DNA of 64,000 nt from Candidula unifasciata (lineage: Eukaryota > Mollusca > Gastropoda > Stylommatophora > Geomitridae), in contig CAJHNH020008459.1 in the NCBI GenBank assembly GCA_905116865.2, positions 293,501 to 357,500 on the forward strand. Direction: 5' to 3'. The notes under the pieces are model-generated. The model had not been told where the DNA came from. It searched no databases and saw nothing but the letters and a program-made list of their open reading frames with translations. The translations under genes and the position numbers were made by a program. Position 1 is the first letter of the stretch; each line of letters begins with the position of its first letter. Positions 36,301-39,190 of the stretch are shown here, in pieces.

Positions 36301-37207
36301 GGACACACGCAAAAATCCCAACCTACACAGTCTGTGCTGACAGTACTAGCCGTGTGGACCTAAATCCTCAGGCTCCATGACCCTCCGCAGAAGTGGTAAA
36401 TCTTTTACTTCTTCTTTTTCAGCATTCGTTGCCCTTGAGGTATCACCGGCCTCGATTCATCTCTCTGGCTGGCCTTCTCTTTCCAGCTGGTGAAACCAAG
36501 TGTTTGCAGGTCTGTCTGGACGTTATCTCTCCATCGTCTTCTTGGTCTTCTTCTGTGACCATTTATCTCCCATGTGTATACAGTTTTTACTTCTCTGTCA
36601 TCTGACATTCTTTCAAAATGCACTAACCATTTCAGTCTATTAGCTCTCATGATGCCAGTGATCAGTGGTGATTTAAACAGATTATGAATTGAATTTCATT
36701 GTTGCTTCTCACTCACCATTCACCGCTGTTTGTATCTTTGATGGGTCCAAAGATTTGTCGTAAGACTGTTTTCGAAATCCTGTAATAAGGCTTCATCTCT
36801 TTTAGTTGTGCTCCAAGTTTCAGAGCCATATGAAACGACTGGTCTTATCAACATTTTATATATTTTGATCTTGGTGTTGCAAAACAGACACTTTGACTTT
36901 AGCAGATGTTGAAGGGCATAGTATACTTTATTTCCAGATTGTGCAAAAGTGGTAAATACAGACAGTAATTGGCAGGTTTATTTTTGGTCAGTCTTTTGCA
37001 TGTTGATTTTTTCTCACAGTTAATTGCTTTTTTGTTTATCTGACAGCTTTTTCACAAGTTCCAGTAGCTGTTCACAATTCAGACAATTCAGGGGTCAGTA
37101 CACCGCAGCGAGAGCAAAGAACTTCCAAAGTGTTACCATCAATCCCTCAGTACAGGAAAGGGGATATTACTGTAACAGGAACTGCCACAAATGCCGCAAA
37201 ATACTAA
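161..37207 (+). CDS. KIF19: KIF19-like kinesin-8, 3' portion (13 exons)
   Basis: Kinesin-8 motors walk to microtubule plus ends and depolymerise them; KIF19 in vertebrates controls cilium length. Thirteen exons (161-345, 3534-3684, 5889-5985, 8946-9023, 13177-13247, 14965-15143, 16846-17059, 19043-19158, 19701-19750, 24591-25140, 25940-26030, 26782-26883, 37047-37207) all have AG/GT borders and join without a frame break: 2045 nt, about 680 residues before TAA. The start of the motor domain, including the P-loop, lies upstream of the window. What is seen: the end of the motor domain, a neck with [14 protein letters not shown], charged coiled-coil exons, then a low-complexity polar tail. The choice of KIF19 over KIF18 rests on the neck and on the [11 protein letters not shown] segment as I remember the family. 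Exons 11-12 are assigned by phase only. Introns are heavily invaded by transposons. Confidence 0.85.
346..690. other. KIF19 intron, no recognisable element
   Basis: Start of the intron after the first visible exon. Short open frames here have no motif and no splice support. I see nothing specific until the RNase H fragment at about 690. Confidence 0.5.
690..1060 (+). pseudogene. LINE RNase H / 3'-end fragment
   Basis: Relic of the C-terminal part of a non-LTR retrotransposon. It reads [19 protein letters not shown], the last RNase H motif (H/N..GNE.AD), then a family-typical tail ending near CPECCDD. It has the same layout as the intact copy at 34280-34620, but the sequence differs enough to be another subfamily. 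It has frameshifts and no EN or RT. Confidence 0.75.
1359..2456 (-). mobile_element. piggyBac-like DNA transposon, decayed
   Basis: Starts TTAACTCTTTCAGGCCC and ends GGGCCTTAATGAGTTAA, giving imperfect terminal inverted repeats flanked by TTAA, the piggyBac target duplication. The 1.1-kb body is AT-rich. On the minus strand, close to the right end, is a short open frame (2016-2255) that may be the transposase N-terminus. Most of the transposase gene is missing, so it is non-autonomous. Confidence 0.7.
2016..2255 (-). pseudogene. Possible piggyBac transposase N-terminal remnant
   Basis: A 79-residue frame starting about 200 bp inside the right end of the TTAA-flanked element. It contains [18 protein letters not shown] followed by an acidic stretch (DNDNENLD), resembling the N-terminus of piggyBac-family transposases. 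The first 20 residues may be a chance extension. No DDD catalytic region follows. The assignment leans on the location inside the element. Confidence 0.45.
2704..2925 (-). repeat. SINE family A copy (GAA-tailed, ~270 bp)
   Basis: Interspersed repeat present at least nine times in the window. Diagnostic blocks in this orientation are actgtaaact, cacttctggactt, tgcatgcacatcc, ggttccttgcctc and caggcagatgcac. The left side carries (TTC)n, so the GAA tail places it on the minus strand. Confidence 0.75.
3063..3345 (+). pseudogene. LINE 3'-end fragment
   Basis: Post-RNase H tail of a non-LTR element: [53 protein letters not shown] and CPECCDV. Ends shortly after gtgatgtcaatttcttga, the common 3' end of this family. 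The 5' part is missing. Confidence 0.75.
3534..3684 (+). CDS. KIF19: KIF19 exon: neck region
   Basis: Acceptor cttcccag and donor gtgagt. It enters in phase 0 and leaves one base (phase 1). It begins [18 protein letters not shown], the conserved kinesin-8 neck that follows the motor core, then continues into heptad-like [15 protein letters not shown]. This junction with the previous exon gives the expected motor-to-neck transition. Confidence 0.93.
3803..4145 (+). pseudogene. LINE reverse transcriptase C-terminal fragment
   Basis: A 109-residue open stretch with [34 protein letters not shown] and [10 protein letters not shown], typical of the end of RTE/CR1-like LINE polymerases. It lies in the KIF19 intron and lacks the catalytic palm. 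Confidence 0.75.
4355..4770 (+). pseudogene. LINE C-terminal fragment, decayed
   Basis: Degraded + strand relic with recognisable pieces: YGCEPWT-like text, an [22 protein letters not shown] stretch and [13 protein letters not shown] near the end. Several frameshifts and stops. A different LINE subfamily from the preceding fragment. Confidence 0.6.
4790..5440 (-). pseudogene. LINE RNase H fragment
   Basis: The minus-strand frame 4904-5428 contains a near-complete RNase [19 protein letters not shown] (first Asp), [12 protein letters not shown] (Glu), [12 protein letters not shown] (second Asp) and [17 protein letters not shown]. The 3' tail, with the cgacatcacagcactc block, lies to the left at 4790-4860. 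Related in layout to 33960-34640 but from another subfamily. Confidence 0.85.
5889..5985 (+). CDS. KIF19: KIF19 exon: coiled coil after neck
   Basis: Acceptor cttcacag, donor gttgag. It enters in phase 1 (T|CC) and ends with two bases, AG. It encodes a charged helical segment ending in [16 protein letters not shown], comparable to the stretch after the neck in KIF19 proteins. Confidence 0.85.
5986..6720. other. Intron with simple-sequence tracts
   Basis: Purine-rich (GA) stretch at about 6115-6210 and CA-rich tracts at 6370-6480 and 6660-6720. Open frames over the CA tracts are low-complexity. No gene seen. Confidence 0.6.
6720..7300 (+). repeat. Unclassified repeat family E, copy 1
   Basis: Shares long blocks with 34900-35097: tgcatttttgttccatttg, tagtttcgtcgcccagctt, gacactgtgagct and ggagcaaagatgggg, with an extra ~300-bp interior here. 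No coding motif. Probably a non-autonomous DNA element or a SINE. Confidence 0.6.
7350..7403. repeat. GA microsatellite
   Basis: A run of (GA)n with a few interruptions in an intron. Confidence 0.9.
7500..7600 (-). repeat. SINE fragment with (ATTC)n tail
   Basis: (ATTC) repeated about ten times, then tgtgatacgtcacacaaggc and a block shared with 25740-25800 (gtcacatagggcttgcaac). It abuts the 23-bp array. Confidence 0.55.
7605..8255. repeat. 23-bp minisatellite
   Basis: About 28 imperfect copies of a unit like gatggaatctatttgatatc plus acg or atg. Unit changes (cacgg/catgg/cacag) are interspersed and larger blocks recur (7840-7990 resembles 8050-8230), indicating secondary block duplication. 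Confidence 0.92.
8583..8890 (-). repeat. SINE family A copy with G/C homopolymer hairpin
   Basis: Family A blocks (cacttctggactttggtctt, tgcacatccattttacag, gcagatgcactccgac-like), followed at 8816-8863 by 17 G and 14 C runs separated by 17 bp. Short open frames in both orientations are shadows of the repeat. Confidence 0.75.
8946..9023 (+). CDS. KIF19: KIF19 exon: short helical exon
   Basis: A 78-nt exon with acceptor ttttgcag and donor gtaagt. It enters in phase 2 and exits in phase 2. It encodes [19 protein letters not shown], continuing the helical region of the previous exon. No other reading frame is consistent with both neighbours. Confidence 0.83.
9024..9927. other. KIF19 intron, little structure
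   Basis: Contains a short direct repeat (ctgcatgcagtcgtggg, twice at 9350-9395) and, near 9590-9610 and 9765-9785, sequences ending in aaagagttaa that resemble ends of the TTAA MITE family. No coding evidence. Confidence 0.5.
9928..10074. mobile_element. piggyBac-type MITE, copy 1
   Basis: Starts TTAACTCTCTGAGTCCCA and ends TTGGGACTCAAAGAGTTAA: terminal inverted repeats bounded by TTAA. About 147 bp with no coding capacity. The interior shares ttttacatctcttttgacta and gatgctaaacccc with the copy at 23864. Confidence 0.85.
10175..10455 (+). repeat. SINE family A copy
   Basis: Reads gtgtgggttcctgggcc, aagcatgtcgtaac, gtcagagtgcatctgcctga, gaaccaacagtctg and ccagagtttacagc, then (GAA)n. Near full length in the + orientation. 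Confidence 0.8.
10745..10841 (+). mobile_element. Terminal part of hAT-like MITE family F
   Basis: Shares gcctgccagttgtat, cattctatgctggggt and ttggcctctgagtaaac with the hAT-like elements at 29190 and 30463/35098. It runs directly into the 28-bp array, whose unit looks like the end of this element. Confidence 0.6.
10842..11285. repeat. 28-bp minisatellite derived from hAT end
   Basis: About 16 units of gagtaaacttggttgaatgg plus ccctgcat/ccctgctt. Long minus-strand frames here (28-residue period) arise because 28 bp is not a multiple of three; they are not genes. The reverse complement begins CAGGGCCATTCAACC, like the hAT-type TIR of family F. Confidence 0.92.
11470..11560 (+). pseudogene. 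LINE 3'-end fragment
   Basis: Short relic with ccatcttcgctggctgctga and aggactgggcacatatggaa, matching the [11 protein letters not shown] segment of other LINE tails in the window. Confidence 0.55.
11645..12329. repeat. 42-bp minisatellite
   Basis: About 16 copies of aatctcataggtcacacaag plus aaaaccttaacaggcatatc plus at/gt. The array ends exactly where a SINE family A copy begins, and its gcatatcgtaa block resembles the SINE's gcatgtcgtaa. Confidence 0.93.
12330..12530 (+). repeat. SINE family A copy, 5'-truncated
   Basis: Begins gtcgactaattaaggtg, then gagtgcatttgcctgagagg, aaccaacagtctgcatg and ccagagtttacag, ending in gaagaaat. Fused to the 42-bp array at its left end. Confidence 0.75.
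12725..12990. repeat. GA-rich low-complexity tract
   Basis: Purine-rich intronic stretch (gagaga, aaagaga). The open frame on the opposite strand is compositional. Confidence 0.7.
13177..13247 (+). CDS. KIF19: KIF19 exon: short basic/charged exon
   Basis: A 71-nt exon with acceptor tgctcag and donor gtaact. It enters in phase 2 and exits in phase 1. It encodes [18 protein letters not shown] and ends in a codon completed by either copy of the next exon (14782 or 14965). Confidence 0.8.
13505..13805 (+). pseudogene. LINE C-terminal fragment
   Basis: Relic reading [15 protein letters not shown] and [14 protein letters not shown], typical of the region after the LINE reverse transcriptase thumb. 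Frameshifted. Confidence 0.6.
13824..13847 (+). repeat. G homopolymer, 24 bases
   Basis: Uninterrupted G24 in an intron. A candidate G-quadruplex, or a site of uncertain assembly length. Confidence 0.95.
14600..14820 (+). repeat. KIF19: Tandem duplication of intron plus exon start
   Basis: The segment 14600-14820 is repeated at 14821-15010. Shared blocks are gtagaagccagatttcttta, gggtgattttcc, gttaatcattggtaattta and the acceptor with gatgaggagaaagaaaatga. The copy therefore carries a splice acceptor (14781/14782) and the first ~45 bases of the KIF19 exon, but not its donor. If spliced in, translation would stop at 14871. Confidence 0.88.
14965..15143 (+). CDS. KIF19: KIF19 exon: acidic then coiled-coil segment
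   Basis: Acceptor tccaacag, donor gtaatc. It enters in phase 1 and ends in phase 0. An acidic start ([17 protein letters not shown]) leads into a long charged helix with [19 protein letters not shown] and [14 protein letters not shown]. The first 46 bases and the upstream intron are duplicated immediately before it (14600-14820). Confidence 0.9.
15335..15600 (-). repeat. SINE family A copy
   Basis: ttcttcttagcgttcatagc, cactgctggattgtggtctt, tgcatgcacattcatttta, ggttccttgcttctcaggca and a right end with acccacatgggaaa. The tail lies to the left, so minus orientation. Confidence 0.75.
15745..16065 (+). pseudogene. LINE C-terminal fragment
   Basis: Frames on + read [19 protein letters not shown] then [16 protein letters not shown] and [12 protein letters not shown], a tail found in many LINE polymerases ([10 protein letters not shown]). 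A stop or shift lies in between. Confidence 0.65.
16300..16745 (+). pseudogene. LINE C-terminal fragment
   Basis: Degraded RT tail. It contains an [24 protein letters not shown] stretch, then a block with aaaagataggaaggacatgg and gttgagggcctatgctcc, which is the same family as the minus-strand relic at 55078-55230. Confidence 0.6.
16846..17059 (+). CDS. KIF19: KIF19 exon: conserved stalk coiled coil
   Basis: Acceptor tcaaatag, donor gtagtg. It enters in phase 0 and exits in phase 1. It encodes [39 protein letters not shown] and CQKKIID. This stretch is the best stalk match to KIF19 that I recognise. Overlapping open frames on the same strand are shadows. Confidence 0.92.
17097..17157 (-). 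repeat. Short LINE 3' tail fragment
   Basis: gacatcacagcaaaagcact, then ctgtcctcatcttcaggagc, matching the 3' tail at 4790-4860 in minus orientation. Confidence 0.5.
17183..18412. repeat. 29-bp minisatellite, open in three frames
   Basis: About 42 copies of ctctgctgtaccatgttctc plus cagatcatt. Because 29 is not a multiple of three, each frame cycles through all three readings, and since the unit holds no stop in any phase, three overlapping 350-430-codon frames result. Variants are point changes (ctct/ctcc, atgtt/atatt, atcat/attat). It lies within a KIF19 intron and is not a gene. Confidence 0.96.
18416..19042. other. KIF19 intron, no recognisable element
   Basis: AT-rich sequence between the 29-bp array and the next exon. 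No repeat family or coding motif recognised. Confidence 0.5.
19043..19158 (+). CDS. KIF19: KIF19 exon: stalk end
   Basis: Acceptor catctctag, donor gtaata. It enters in phase 1 and ends in phase 0. It encodes [20 protein letters not shown] and [11 protein letters not shown], matching the position of the 'LEELYEVY' segment in vertebrate KIF19. Confidence 0.88.
19701..19750 (+). CDS. KIF19: KIF19 exon: small serine-rich exon
   Basis: A 50-nt exon with acceptor ttcttctcag and a strong donor gtaagt. It enters in phase 0 and exits in phase 2. It encodes [16 protein letters not shown]. Short and poorly conserved; supported by the splice signals and by phase continuity with both neighbours. Confidence 0.75.
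19855..20122 (+). repeat. SINE family A copy split by LTR element
   Basis: Near complete: gggttccggggccccattgt, agcatgttgtaagag, tcagagtacatctgcctaag and ggagtttgcagctggtgaac. Its gc-gaagaag tail resumes at 22504, after the LTR element, so the SINE was present before that insertion. Confidence 0.85.
20123..20714 (+). repeat. 5' LTR
   Basis: 592 bp, TG...CA type. The first 424 bp match the 3' LTR with only about three differences; the last ~170 bp do not. It contains an internal ~59-bp duplication (ccttgaggacgctttacccc and ccttgaggacgttttacccc) and a TATA-like cgttatataaa between the two. Confidence 0.9.
20885..21065 (+). repeat. Imperfect tandem repeat in LTR element leader
   Basis: Five to six copies of a block like cactcttcgttggatcttca (spacing about 24-40 bp) in the untranslated interior just after the 5' LTR. 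Confidence 0.75.
21205..21597 (+). pseudogene. Ty3/gypsy RNase H fragment
   Basis: 130 residues of an LTR-retrotransposon RNase [15 protein letters not shown] (first Asp), [18 protein letters not shown] (Glu), [12 protein letters not shown] (second Asp), then [20 protein letters not shown] and ADFLSRT. The RT before it and the integrase after it have been lost. The open frame ends TGA just after the domain. It is between the LTRs in the sense orientation. Confidence 0.93.
21867..21882 (+). promoter_or_regulatory. Polypurine tract
   Basis: ggaaggggggaaaag plus one base directly before the 3' LTR: the plus-strand primer of LTR retrotransposons. Confidence 0.8.
21883..22503 (+). repeat. 3' LTR
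   Basis: 621 bp. Near-identical to the 5' LTR up to 22306, after which the two share only short blocks (tcaatacac.., ggaactt, ccgcacgtaaca). Confidence 0.9.
22516..23032. other. Intron, one short shared block
   Basis: 22780-22815 (ctgctcttctgattcagcag) resembles 1287-1325, so an undefined dispersed repeat is present at both places. Nothing else recognised. Confidence 0.45.
23033..23175 (-). repeat. SINE family B copy (GTAAA-tailed)
   Basis: taagtaaagtaaagatgcc, cctttaggcgtatcgggcat, gtgggtaatgtggtcagca and tctttactttcccaggaca. Truncated before its tRNA-like head. Confidence 0.7.
23355..23520 (-). pseudogene. LINE 3'-end fragment
   Basis: (TTC)n then agcattctgagcc, gctgcagatatcactcgccc and gttggccttctctttccag. 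Same family as 36385-36905 and 40590-40705. Confidence 0.6.
23575..23705 (+). pseudogene. LINE 3'-end fragment
   Basis: Contains ctggcaccatcagcatagac and ctttggctcatgaagaaggg: the [12 protein letters not shown] segment of RNase H-bearing LINE tails. Confidence 0.6.
23864..23992. mobile_element. piggyBac-type MITE, copy 2 (3' end mutated)
   Basis: TTAACTTTTTGAGTCCG ... GGCCTCAAAGAGTTTT. The interior has ttttacatctctcttgacta and gatgctaaaccct as in copy 1. The right TTAA has become TTTT. Confidence 0.75.
24262..24350 (+). pseudogene. LINE C-terminal fragment
   Basis: Reads [19 protein letters not shown] text then [11 protein letters not shown], the usual 'GRPRKRW' tail of LINE polymerases. 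Confidence 0.5.
24591..25140 (+). CDS. KIF19: KIF19 exon: long tail exon
   Basis: The longest exon (550 nt), acceptor tatctttcag, donor gtacgt. It enters in phase 2 and ends in phase 0. The product is a polar tail with [45 protein letters not shown] and [14 protein letters not shown]. The open frame continues into the intron's pyrimidine tract, but the donor and the later exons place the coding end at 25140. Confidence 0.88.
25165..25392. repeat. Pyrimidine-rich (TTCTTG)n tract
   Basis: About 220 bp of almost pure C/T with some G, starting 20 bp after a KIF19 donor. Open frames over it encode only Leu/Phe/Ser. It merges into the (TTC) tail of the next SINE. Confidence 0.9.
25376..25690 (-). 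repeat. SINE family A copy
   Basis: cttttcagcgttctttggcc, actcctggactttaatcttg, tgcatgcatatccatttt and ggttccttgcctctcaggca, ending in cctatacgggaaaa. Confidence 0.8.
25735..25872 (-). repeat. tRNA-derived SINE fragment
   Basis: Minus strand contains a pol III B-box-like tatgggttcaaatcccat preceded by a tRNA-like arm. A gtcacatagggcttgcaacc block is shared with 7550-7590. Confidence 0.6.
25940..26030 (+). CDS. KIF19: KIF19 exon: basic tail exon (tentative)
   Basis: Acceptor atttttcag, donor gtaaca. In phase 0 it encodes [20 protein letters not shown] followed by a short serine/threonine stretch, and leaves one base, as the next exon requires. Another frame of the same DNA looks more ordinary ([14 protein letters not shown]) but does not fit the phases of exon 10 or the next exon. 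A stronger internal donor (gtaagc at 25983) would give the same phase with a shorter exon. Confidence 0.6.
26782..26883 (+). CDS. KIF19: KIF19 exon: tail exon
   Basis: Acceptor tatgttgcag, strong donor gtaagt. It enters and leaves in phase 1. The only frame without an internal stop encodes [20 protein letters not shown] and [13 protein letters not shown]. Its last base completes the first codon of the terminal exon 10.2 kb downstream. Confidence 0.75.
27055..27260 (+). pseudogene. LINE C-terminal fragment
   Basis: [20 protein letters not shown] and [14 protein letters not shown], then a break: RT thumb to C-terminus of a LINE like that at 46600-46860. Confidence 0.65.
27640..27873. repeat. 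26-bp minisatellite
   Basis: Nine near-identical copies of gtggatcatgaccacctcag plus agactt, in the last KIF19 intron. Very low divergence suggests recent expansion. Confidence 0.95.
28477..29149 (+). mobile_element. 5'-truncated LINE with 8-bp target duplication
   Basis: RTE/CR1-like relic: [51 protein letters not shown] and [19 protein letters not shown], ending in (GAA)n. Flanked by AATTTTGT at 28469-28476 and 29150-29157. Only the RT C-terminus remains, with stops upstream. The intact second segment copy (30412-30450) shows the empty site. Confidence 0.88.
29190..29307. mobile_element. hAT-like MITE family F, right end deleted
   Basis: Begins CAGGGCTATTCAACTGGTG after ctctgtag and stops before ctctttag (8-bp duplication with one mismatch). 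The ~50-bp right end seen at 35160-35215 is missing. Confidence 0.7.
29530..30295. repeat. 18-bp minisatellite
   Basis: About 42 units of cttacttcatgtgtgaca with two recurring variants (cttac/ctgac; catgtg/cacgtg). 18 is a multiple of three, so frames stay open (212 codons) and read as monotonous Thr/Ser/Cys/Val protein; this is not a gene. Confidence 0.95.
30463..30542. mobile_element. hAT-like MITE family F, left half
   Basis: CAGGGCTATTCAACTGGTG start preceded by atctgtag. Interrupted at about 30542; the right half is at 35098-35215. Confidence 0.72.
30867..30964 (+). promoter_or_regulatory. UTR cassette, upstream copy
   Basis: About 95 bp just before the EN start codon. Shared with 34734-34838: gtcgt..aggggcgac, tgctgatgg, cccttccccagc, ctggggtaac, gttaa..ctcac. 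The preserved spacing points to a functional or structural element of the retrotransposon. Confidence 0.6.
30971..31870 (+). CDS. AP endonuclease part of non-LTR retrotransposon
   Basis: Nicks target DNA to prime reverse transcription. After a basic leader of ~60 residues the exonuclease-endonuclease-phosphatase fold shows [29 protein letters not shown] (catalytic Glu), [22 protein letters not shown] (Asp and Asn), [13 protein letters not shown] and [13 protein letters not shown] (terminal Asp-His). The frame is true to about residue 278, then enters the A9 run and reads out of phase to a stop; the polymerase continues in the +1-related frame. The start at 30971 is the first ATG that keeps the whole domain. 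Confidence 0.9.
   Translation: MVDIFYEFNPRQSYGFRASVLRSDAAASTRYRRKRGQHGRKRRNRRAGARKNQSKSERLGKGNLRILCWNCRSVRQRGPILEKLIYDADVIALQETRLNTEEALNVSGFQTYYNSKHLGQAILVRRGITSSVVDTSAWNNNEIQVQAVKVDGSKPFTLINIYACNDKVDKEKWTILSDICEQITTDIIMCGDFNAKGRLWGNLTVNKQGEALEEALTDTDLICLNDGRPTRIPDREGDTDSALDLTLVSPSISALCQWGVLGHHGSDHLPCWILVKKKQSAQGIRDQPLLSSMLQISLM
31735..34641 (+). CDS. Reverse transcriptase-RNase H of non-LTR retrotransposon
   Basis: Real coding begins near the A9 run at 31800, not at the first ATG, whose first ~23 residues are the EN end in the wrong frame. RT motifs: [44 protein letters not shown] (motif A Asp), [18 protein letters not shown] (motif B), [10 protein letters not shown] (motif C, YADD), and KYLGMTFD in the thumb. 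RNase H (from ~740): [39 protein letters not shown] and [14 protein letters not shown], giving all of D-E-D-D with the His. The C-terminus has a small CPMCSDVDC motif. All catalytic residues are present, so only the frame break prevents a full polyprotein. Confidence 0.93.
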   Translation: MPVGRTGTSWKRPPSMLDSGQKKTICTRYQRPATSFQYAANQPDVIGRLRDRSRRTPGKKKAIFQQPPWWTPEVAEAWTEKRGATKDWEKCRKSSNFTEAQKQDVKHKKDRLTEHFKQLAKESKHTMWEHFCQEIGYEKSLRKFWRLHQKMNGGKQTSVMPELKMDNGVVLKSDKDKGEAILHRFLLQTEKKDREDREQMKQNLHDIQIAEIEEDDDTVYISTDCIKATLKTCPDTAPGPDGIRYSDFKSLDMTDMDELSTIFNNTMKTGIIPDDWLHSYLRPVPKPGKDHTRINGYRIITLQNTVGKLMEKIVARTLTQKLESGGLLPATLGGYRPGRDTWCNAAVFAYDTYEGFQEGMETAAAAIDLEDAYNSVPYNMLIRLLLDMQIETKLVNWIAAAFFERTVSLRCGKWASEPQRVLMGLPQGSPLSPVLFNVYTAGVTSAQRVGLGRTMSYADDILVYRRGKNRQEITTTLQHELDRLSEWCQESRAQVNPSKASLTWFSLNTHIVNTPTPVVSICGVDIERTDTMKYLGMTFDRCLSYKCHVDNVILRARKGLTALKVLAAADIEQRLLFLLYQGLVLSVIDYGLGLLTVSKTQLERLDRVQNEAMRLILGCTKDTSCNAMRYVLGLPTMTSRYKVAQVKAYMRVSADANHPLHKAIYDTKGTRLKRGRSWMAKAENLIQQVCDLRVIRHGKEWMNTPVDMHGISKVVITLGRYCRDQIPAAIDTEVRELIDQHSDPEDIIIYTDGSVKRGSRSAWAYTAQRRGKTIHEDSGAYQTTTSSMTMEIAAASRALAWVSEQTATQAVIVSDSMNMLQKIATGSMRSEWIESIRKSHLTSVTWIYTPGHAGVKGNERADQLASTALMIAGKSMDRADIVNAVRTGLVDNIESLTLTRLRDMGVKHGEARLCRLRGRERRQYNQLLMGTISRSTLEWLLLRRTAHAWVCPMCSDVDCDNKTQNNIL
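34734..34838 (+). promoter_or_regulatory. UTR cassette, downstream copy
   Basis: Diverged direct repeat of 30867-30964 in the 3' UTR: gtcgttgtaggggcgac, ctgctggtgg, ccctttcccagc, ctgctggggtgacc, gttaacccctcac. Confidence 0.6.
34880..34901. repeat. T homopolymer (about 22 bases)
   Basis: Run of T at the junction between the retrotransposon 3' end and family E repeat copy 2. Confidence 0.9.
34900..35097 (+). repeat. Unclassified repeat family E, copy 2
   Basis: ggcggtggccgttgcatttt, tagtttcgtcacccagcttc, gacactgtgagct and ggagcaacaatggggtgacc, as in 6770-7260 but shorter. Confidence 0.65.
35098..35215. mobile_element. hAT-like MITE family F, right half
   Basis: Resumes gatctttctatactgg and ends acttaaatacccctg, whose reverse complement CAGGGGTATTTAAGT pairs with the left end CAGGGCTATTCAACT. 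Followed by ctctatag, matching the left flank at six of eight bases. Confidence 0.72.
35408..35433. repeat. C homopolymer, 26 bases
   Basis: Uninterrupted C26 at the right edge of the duplicated segment. Confidence 0.95.
35440..36380. other. KIF19 intron, no recognisable element
   Basis: Ordinary AT-rich intronic sequence. Open frames of up to 67 codons have no motif. Confidence 0.5.
36385..36905 (-). pseudogene. LINE C-terminal fragment
   Basis: Minus frame 36405-36650 reads [18 protein letters not shown], then [20 protein letters not shown], then a (GAA) tail. Upstream remains (36650-36905) are broken by stops. Typical RT C-terminus. Confidence 0.78.
37047..37207 (+). CDS. KIF19: KIF19 terminal exon with stop codon
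   Basis: Acceptor ttatctgacag. Entering in phase 1 it encodes [39 protein letters not shown] and [13 protein letters not shown], then TAA at 37205-37207. The phase match with the exon ending at 26883 and the ordinary polar composition support it as the C-terminus. A 68-residue open frame in another phase is a shadow. Confidence 0.8.
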
Positions 37208-37735
37208 AACAACTTTTTTCTGTGTTGTAATTGTGGCTTATTACAGCAGAGACAGTTGGGTATTTTGTTTAAAAGCATGGTATTTATTTGTAACAAATTG
37301 CCTGTCATTTATGATATATAATTCAGATGTATTTTTTCTAAAGCATTAATCCATTTGGTGTCAGAGTTCATTACCTTTACTTCTTTTTCCCCTTTATTTT
37401 TTTATTTTTGCCTTTAATTTCCCACCGCAGCAGCTGCCCTCAACCCAGCGTCATCTTAAAATATGAGCACACTGAGCAGTTGCCAGTGTATCCCATGAGT
37501 AAAGAAGCGTCATACTAATTTATTTACAGACCAGAATGTATCTTATTCTTGTGAATGACTATCTAAGCAGGGTGTGATGCATTGCTTTGCCTGAGGTGTA
37601 TAACAATGTTGATTCTGACAAATGCTGACTTTGAAGGGAAAATCCCTGATAAGTCACTTTTTATTTCAAATGTTTGCTAGTAAAAACGTACCGCTATCGA
37701 AACCCACTGCTGGCTGCGAGGATTGTTATGGTTTG
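37208..37735 (+). other. Probable KIF19 3' UTR / downstream flank
   Basis: AT-rich sequence directly after the stop codon, with no recognisable repeat until a SINE fragment at about 37735. I see no AATAAA here; an ATTAAA occurs at about 38514, so the polyadenylation site is unresolved. Confidence 0.4.
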
Positions 37736-37848
37736 GGATGTCACAGGTCGACCCACCCTTAAATGGGTACCAGGATGGCTGTCCTGGGGAAGTAGAGACG
37801 GCCTAAGGCGTGAAAAGGGATCTTTACTTACTTACTTTACTTGCTAGT
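37735..37848 (+). repeat. SINE family B fragment
   Basis: gtcgacccacccttaaatgg, ggctgtcctggggaagta and acggcctaaggcgtgaaaag, then ctttacttacttactttac. The tail is on the right, so + orientation. Confidence 0.65.
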
Positions 37849-38099
37849 AAAAGGGGGTGGGGGTGTCGTACAGTGATTACTTTGACCTATTCTGTCTAGT
37901 TGTTATCTTAAATGTTTCTATTTGTAAAAGAGCTTTTTTTTTCATTGTTAGCTGGTTAGTTAGTCGACAGATTACCCTCATTGCACATCGAACCATTCAG
38001 TCCATAAGTGCTCGGATCCCCTCCTTAGTAAATCCTGCAGCGTGTAGCGGCTGACGACACCAGTTCTGTCTTGGTTTCTTATTTTTCAATGCCACACCC

Positions 38100-38335
38100 C
38101 CCCTTTAACATGGTGTCCTTGCAGTTGGTCGTTGTTGCAGTTTCACAGTCATCATTTGGTTCTCGCAAAAGTCTAACTTCTTATAGTGCACCCTCCACGG
38201 TAGCTTTACCTGCGAGCCGATCAGCTTGTTCATTTTCTTGCATGCCTGCGTGCCCTGACACAAGCATGAAAATATATAAACAACAACTTCATTGTTATAC
38301 GGCTCGTCTAAATGTAACCATTAATGACACACATG
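38100..38335 (-). pseudogene. LINE RNase H fragment
   Basis: Reverse complement reads SGHAGMQENEQADRLAG, the last RNase H motif of the EN-RT-RNH LINE group, within a decayed stretch. Confidence 0.65.
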
Positions 38336-38349
38336 AATGTATGCAGTTG

Positions 38350-39190
38350 TCTCCAACACACTAGCAATTCTCATATGTGGAGTTTTTGGGTCAGCACTTG
38401 GTTACAGATATGCTGGGATGGTCCACAGTTACAGCCACACCCATGACACTATATTTATCTTTGTTACTGTTACTTTTGTCCAGGTCTTTTAGTAGTTTTT
38501 TTAACTCCTGCTGAATTAAAGTGTTGTTATATTAAAATCTGATTTACCCGGCACAATAAGAGTTAACACTATTTTTCTTGAATAATTTGTTCATATGTTT
38601 TATGTATTTTTATATTTCAGAAATATGTCTCATACTTTGTACCTCATTTTGCCTGCAAGTTATGCACTAGAACATTCTTATGCATTGTTAACTTCTTTGT
38701 CTTTTGACATAATTGCTTTTTATTGCATTGCTTATATTTTCTATTATATTATTAGCTTTTAGCAATTTATATTATATAAAATACCACTTTATAAAGTTAC
38801 AGACTGGATCATACTTCAGAATTATTTACTAATTTGTTTTCTTTTTGTTTTCTTTTTTTTTAAATATTTTTTTTGTGGGGGGGGGGGGGGGGGGGTGGAT
38901 CTCATAATTAGTCTTTACCATTTAAAATTATATGCAGTGTCTCTCTGTCCAACCTCAGCTGCTTAATATCTGTGATAATTATTTTTTTAAAGAAAGATCA
39001 TAATTTACATGTAAATAGCAATTTGTGTTTGTTGTTAATGCTTGTTTGCTCTAATTTCATCTACATATCCTTGTATGTATATCGATTCAAACTTTCTTAT
39101 TATTAGTTCTAATAATTCCAATACAACACTTATCATGAAATAACCATTCTTGCTCATGCCTACACTTACATAATGAATGAATGAGATTCA
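38350..39190. other. AT-rich intergenic sequence
   Basis: Very AT-rich, with a G19 run at 38877-38895. No gene or repeat family recognised. Confidence 0.5.
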
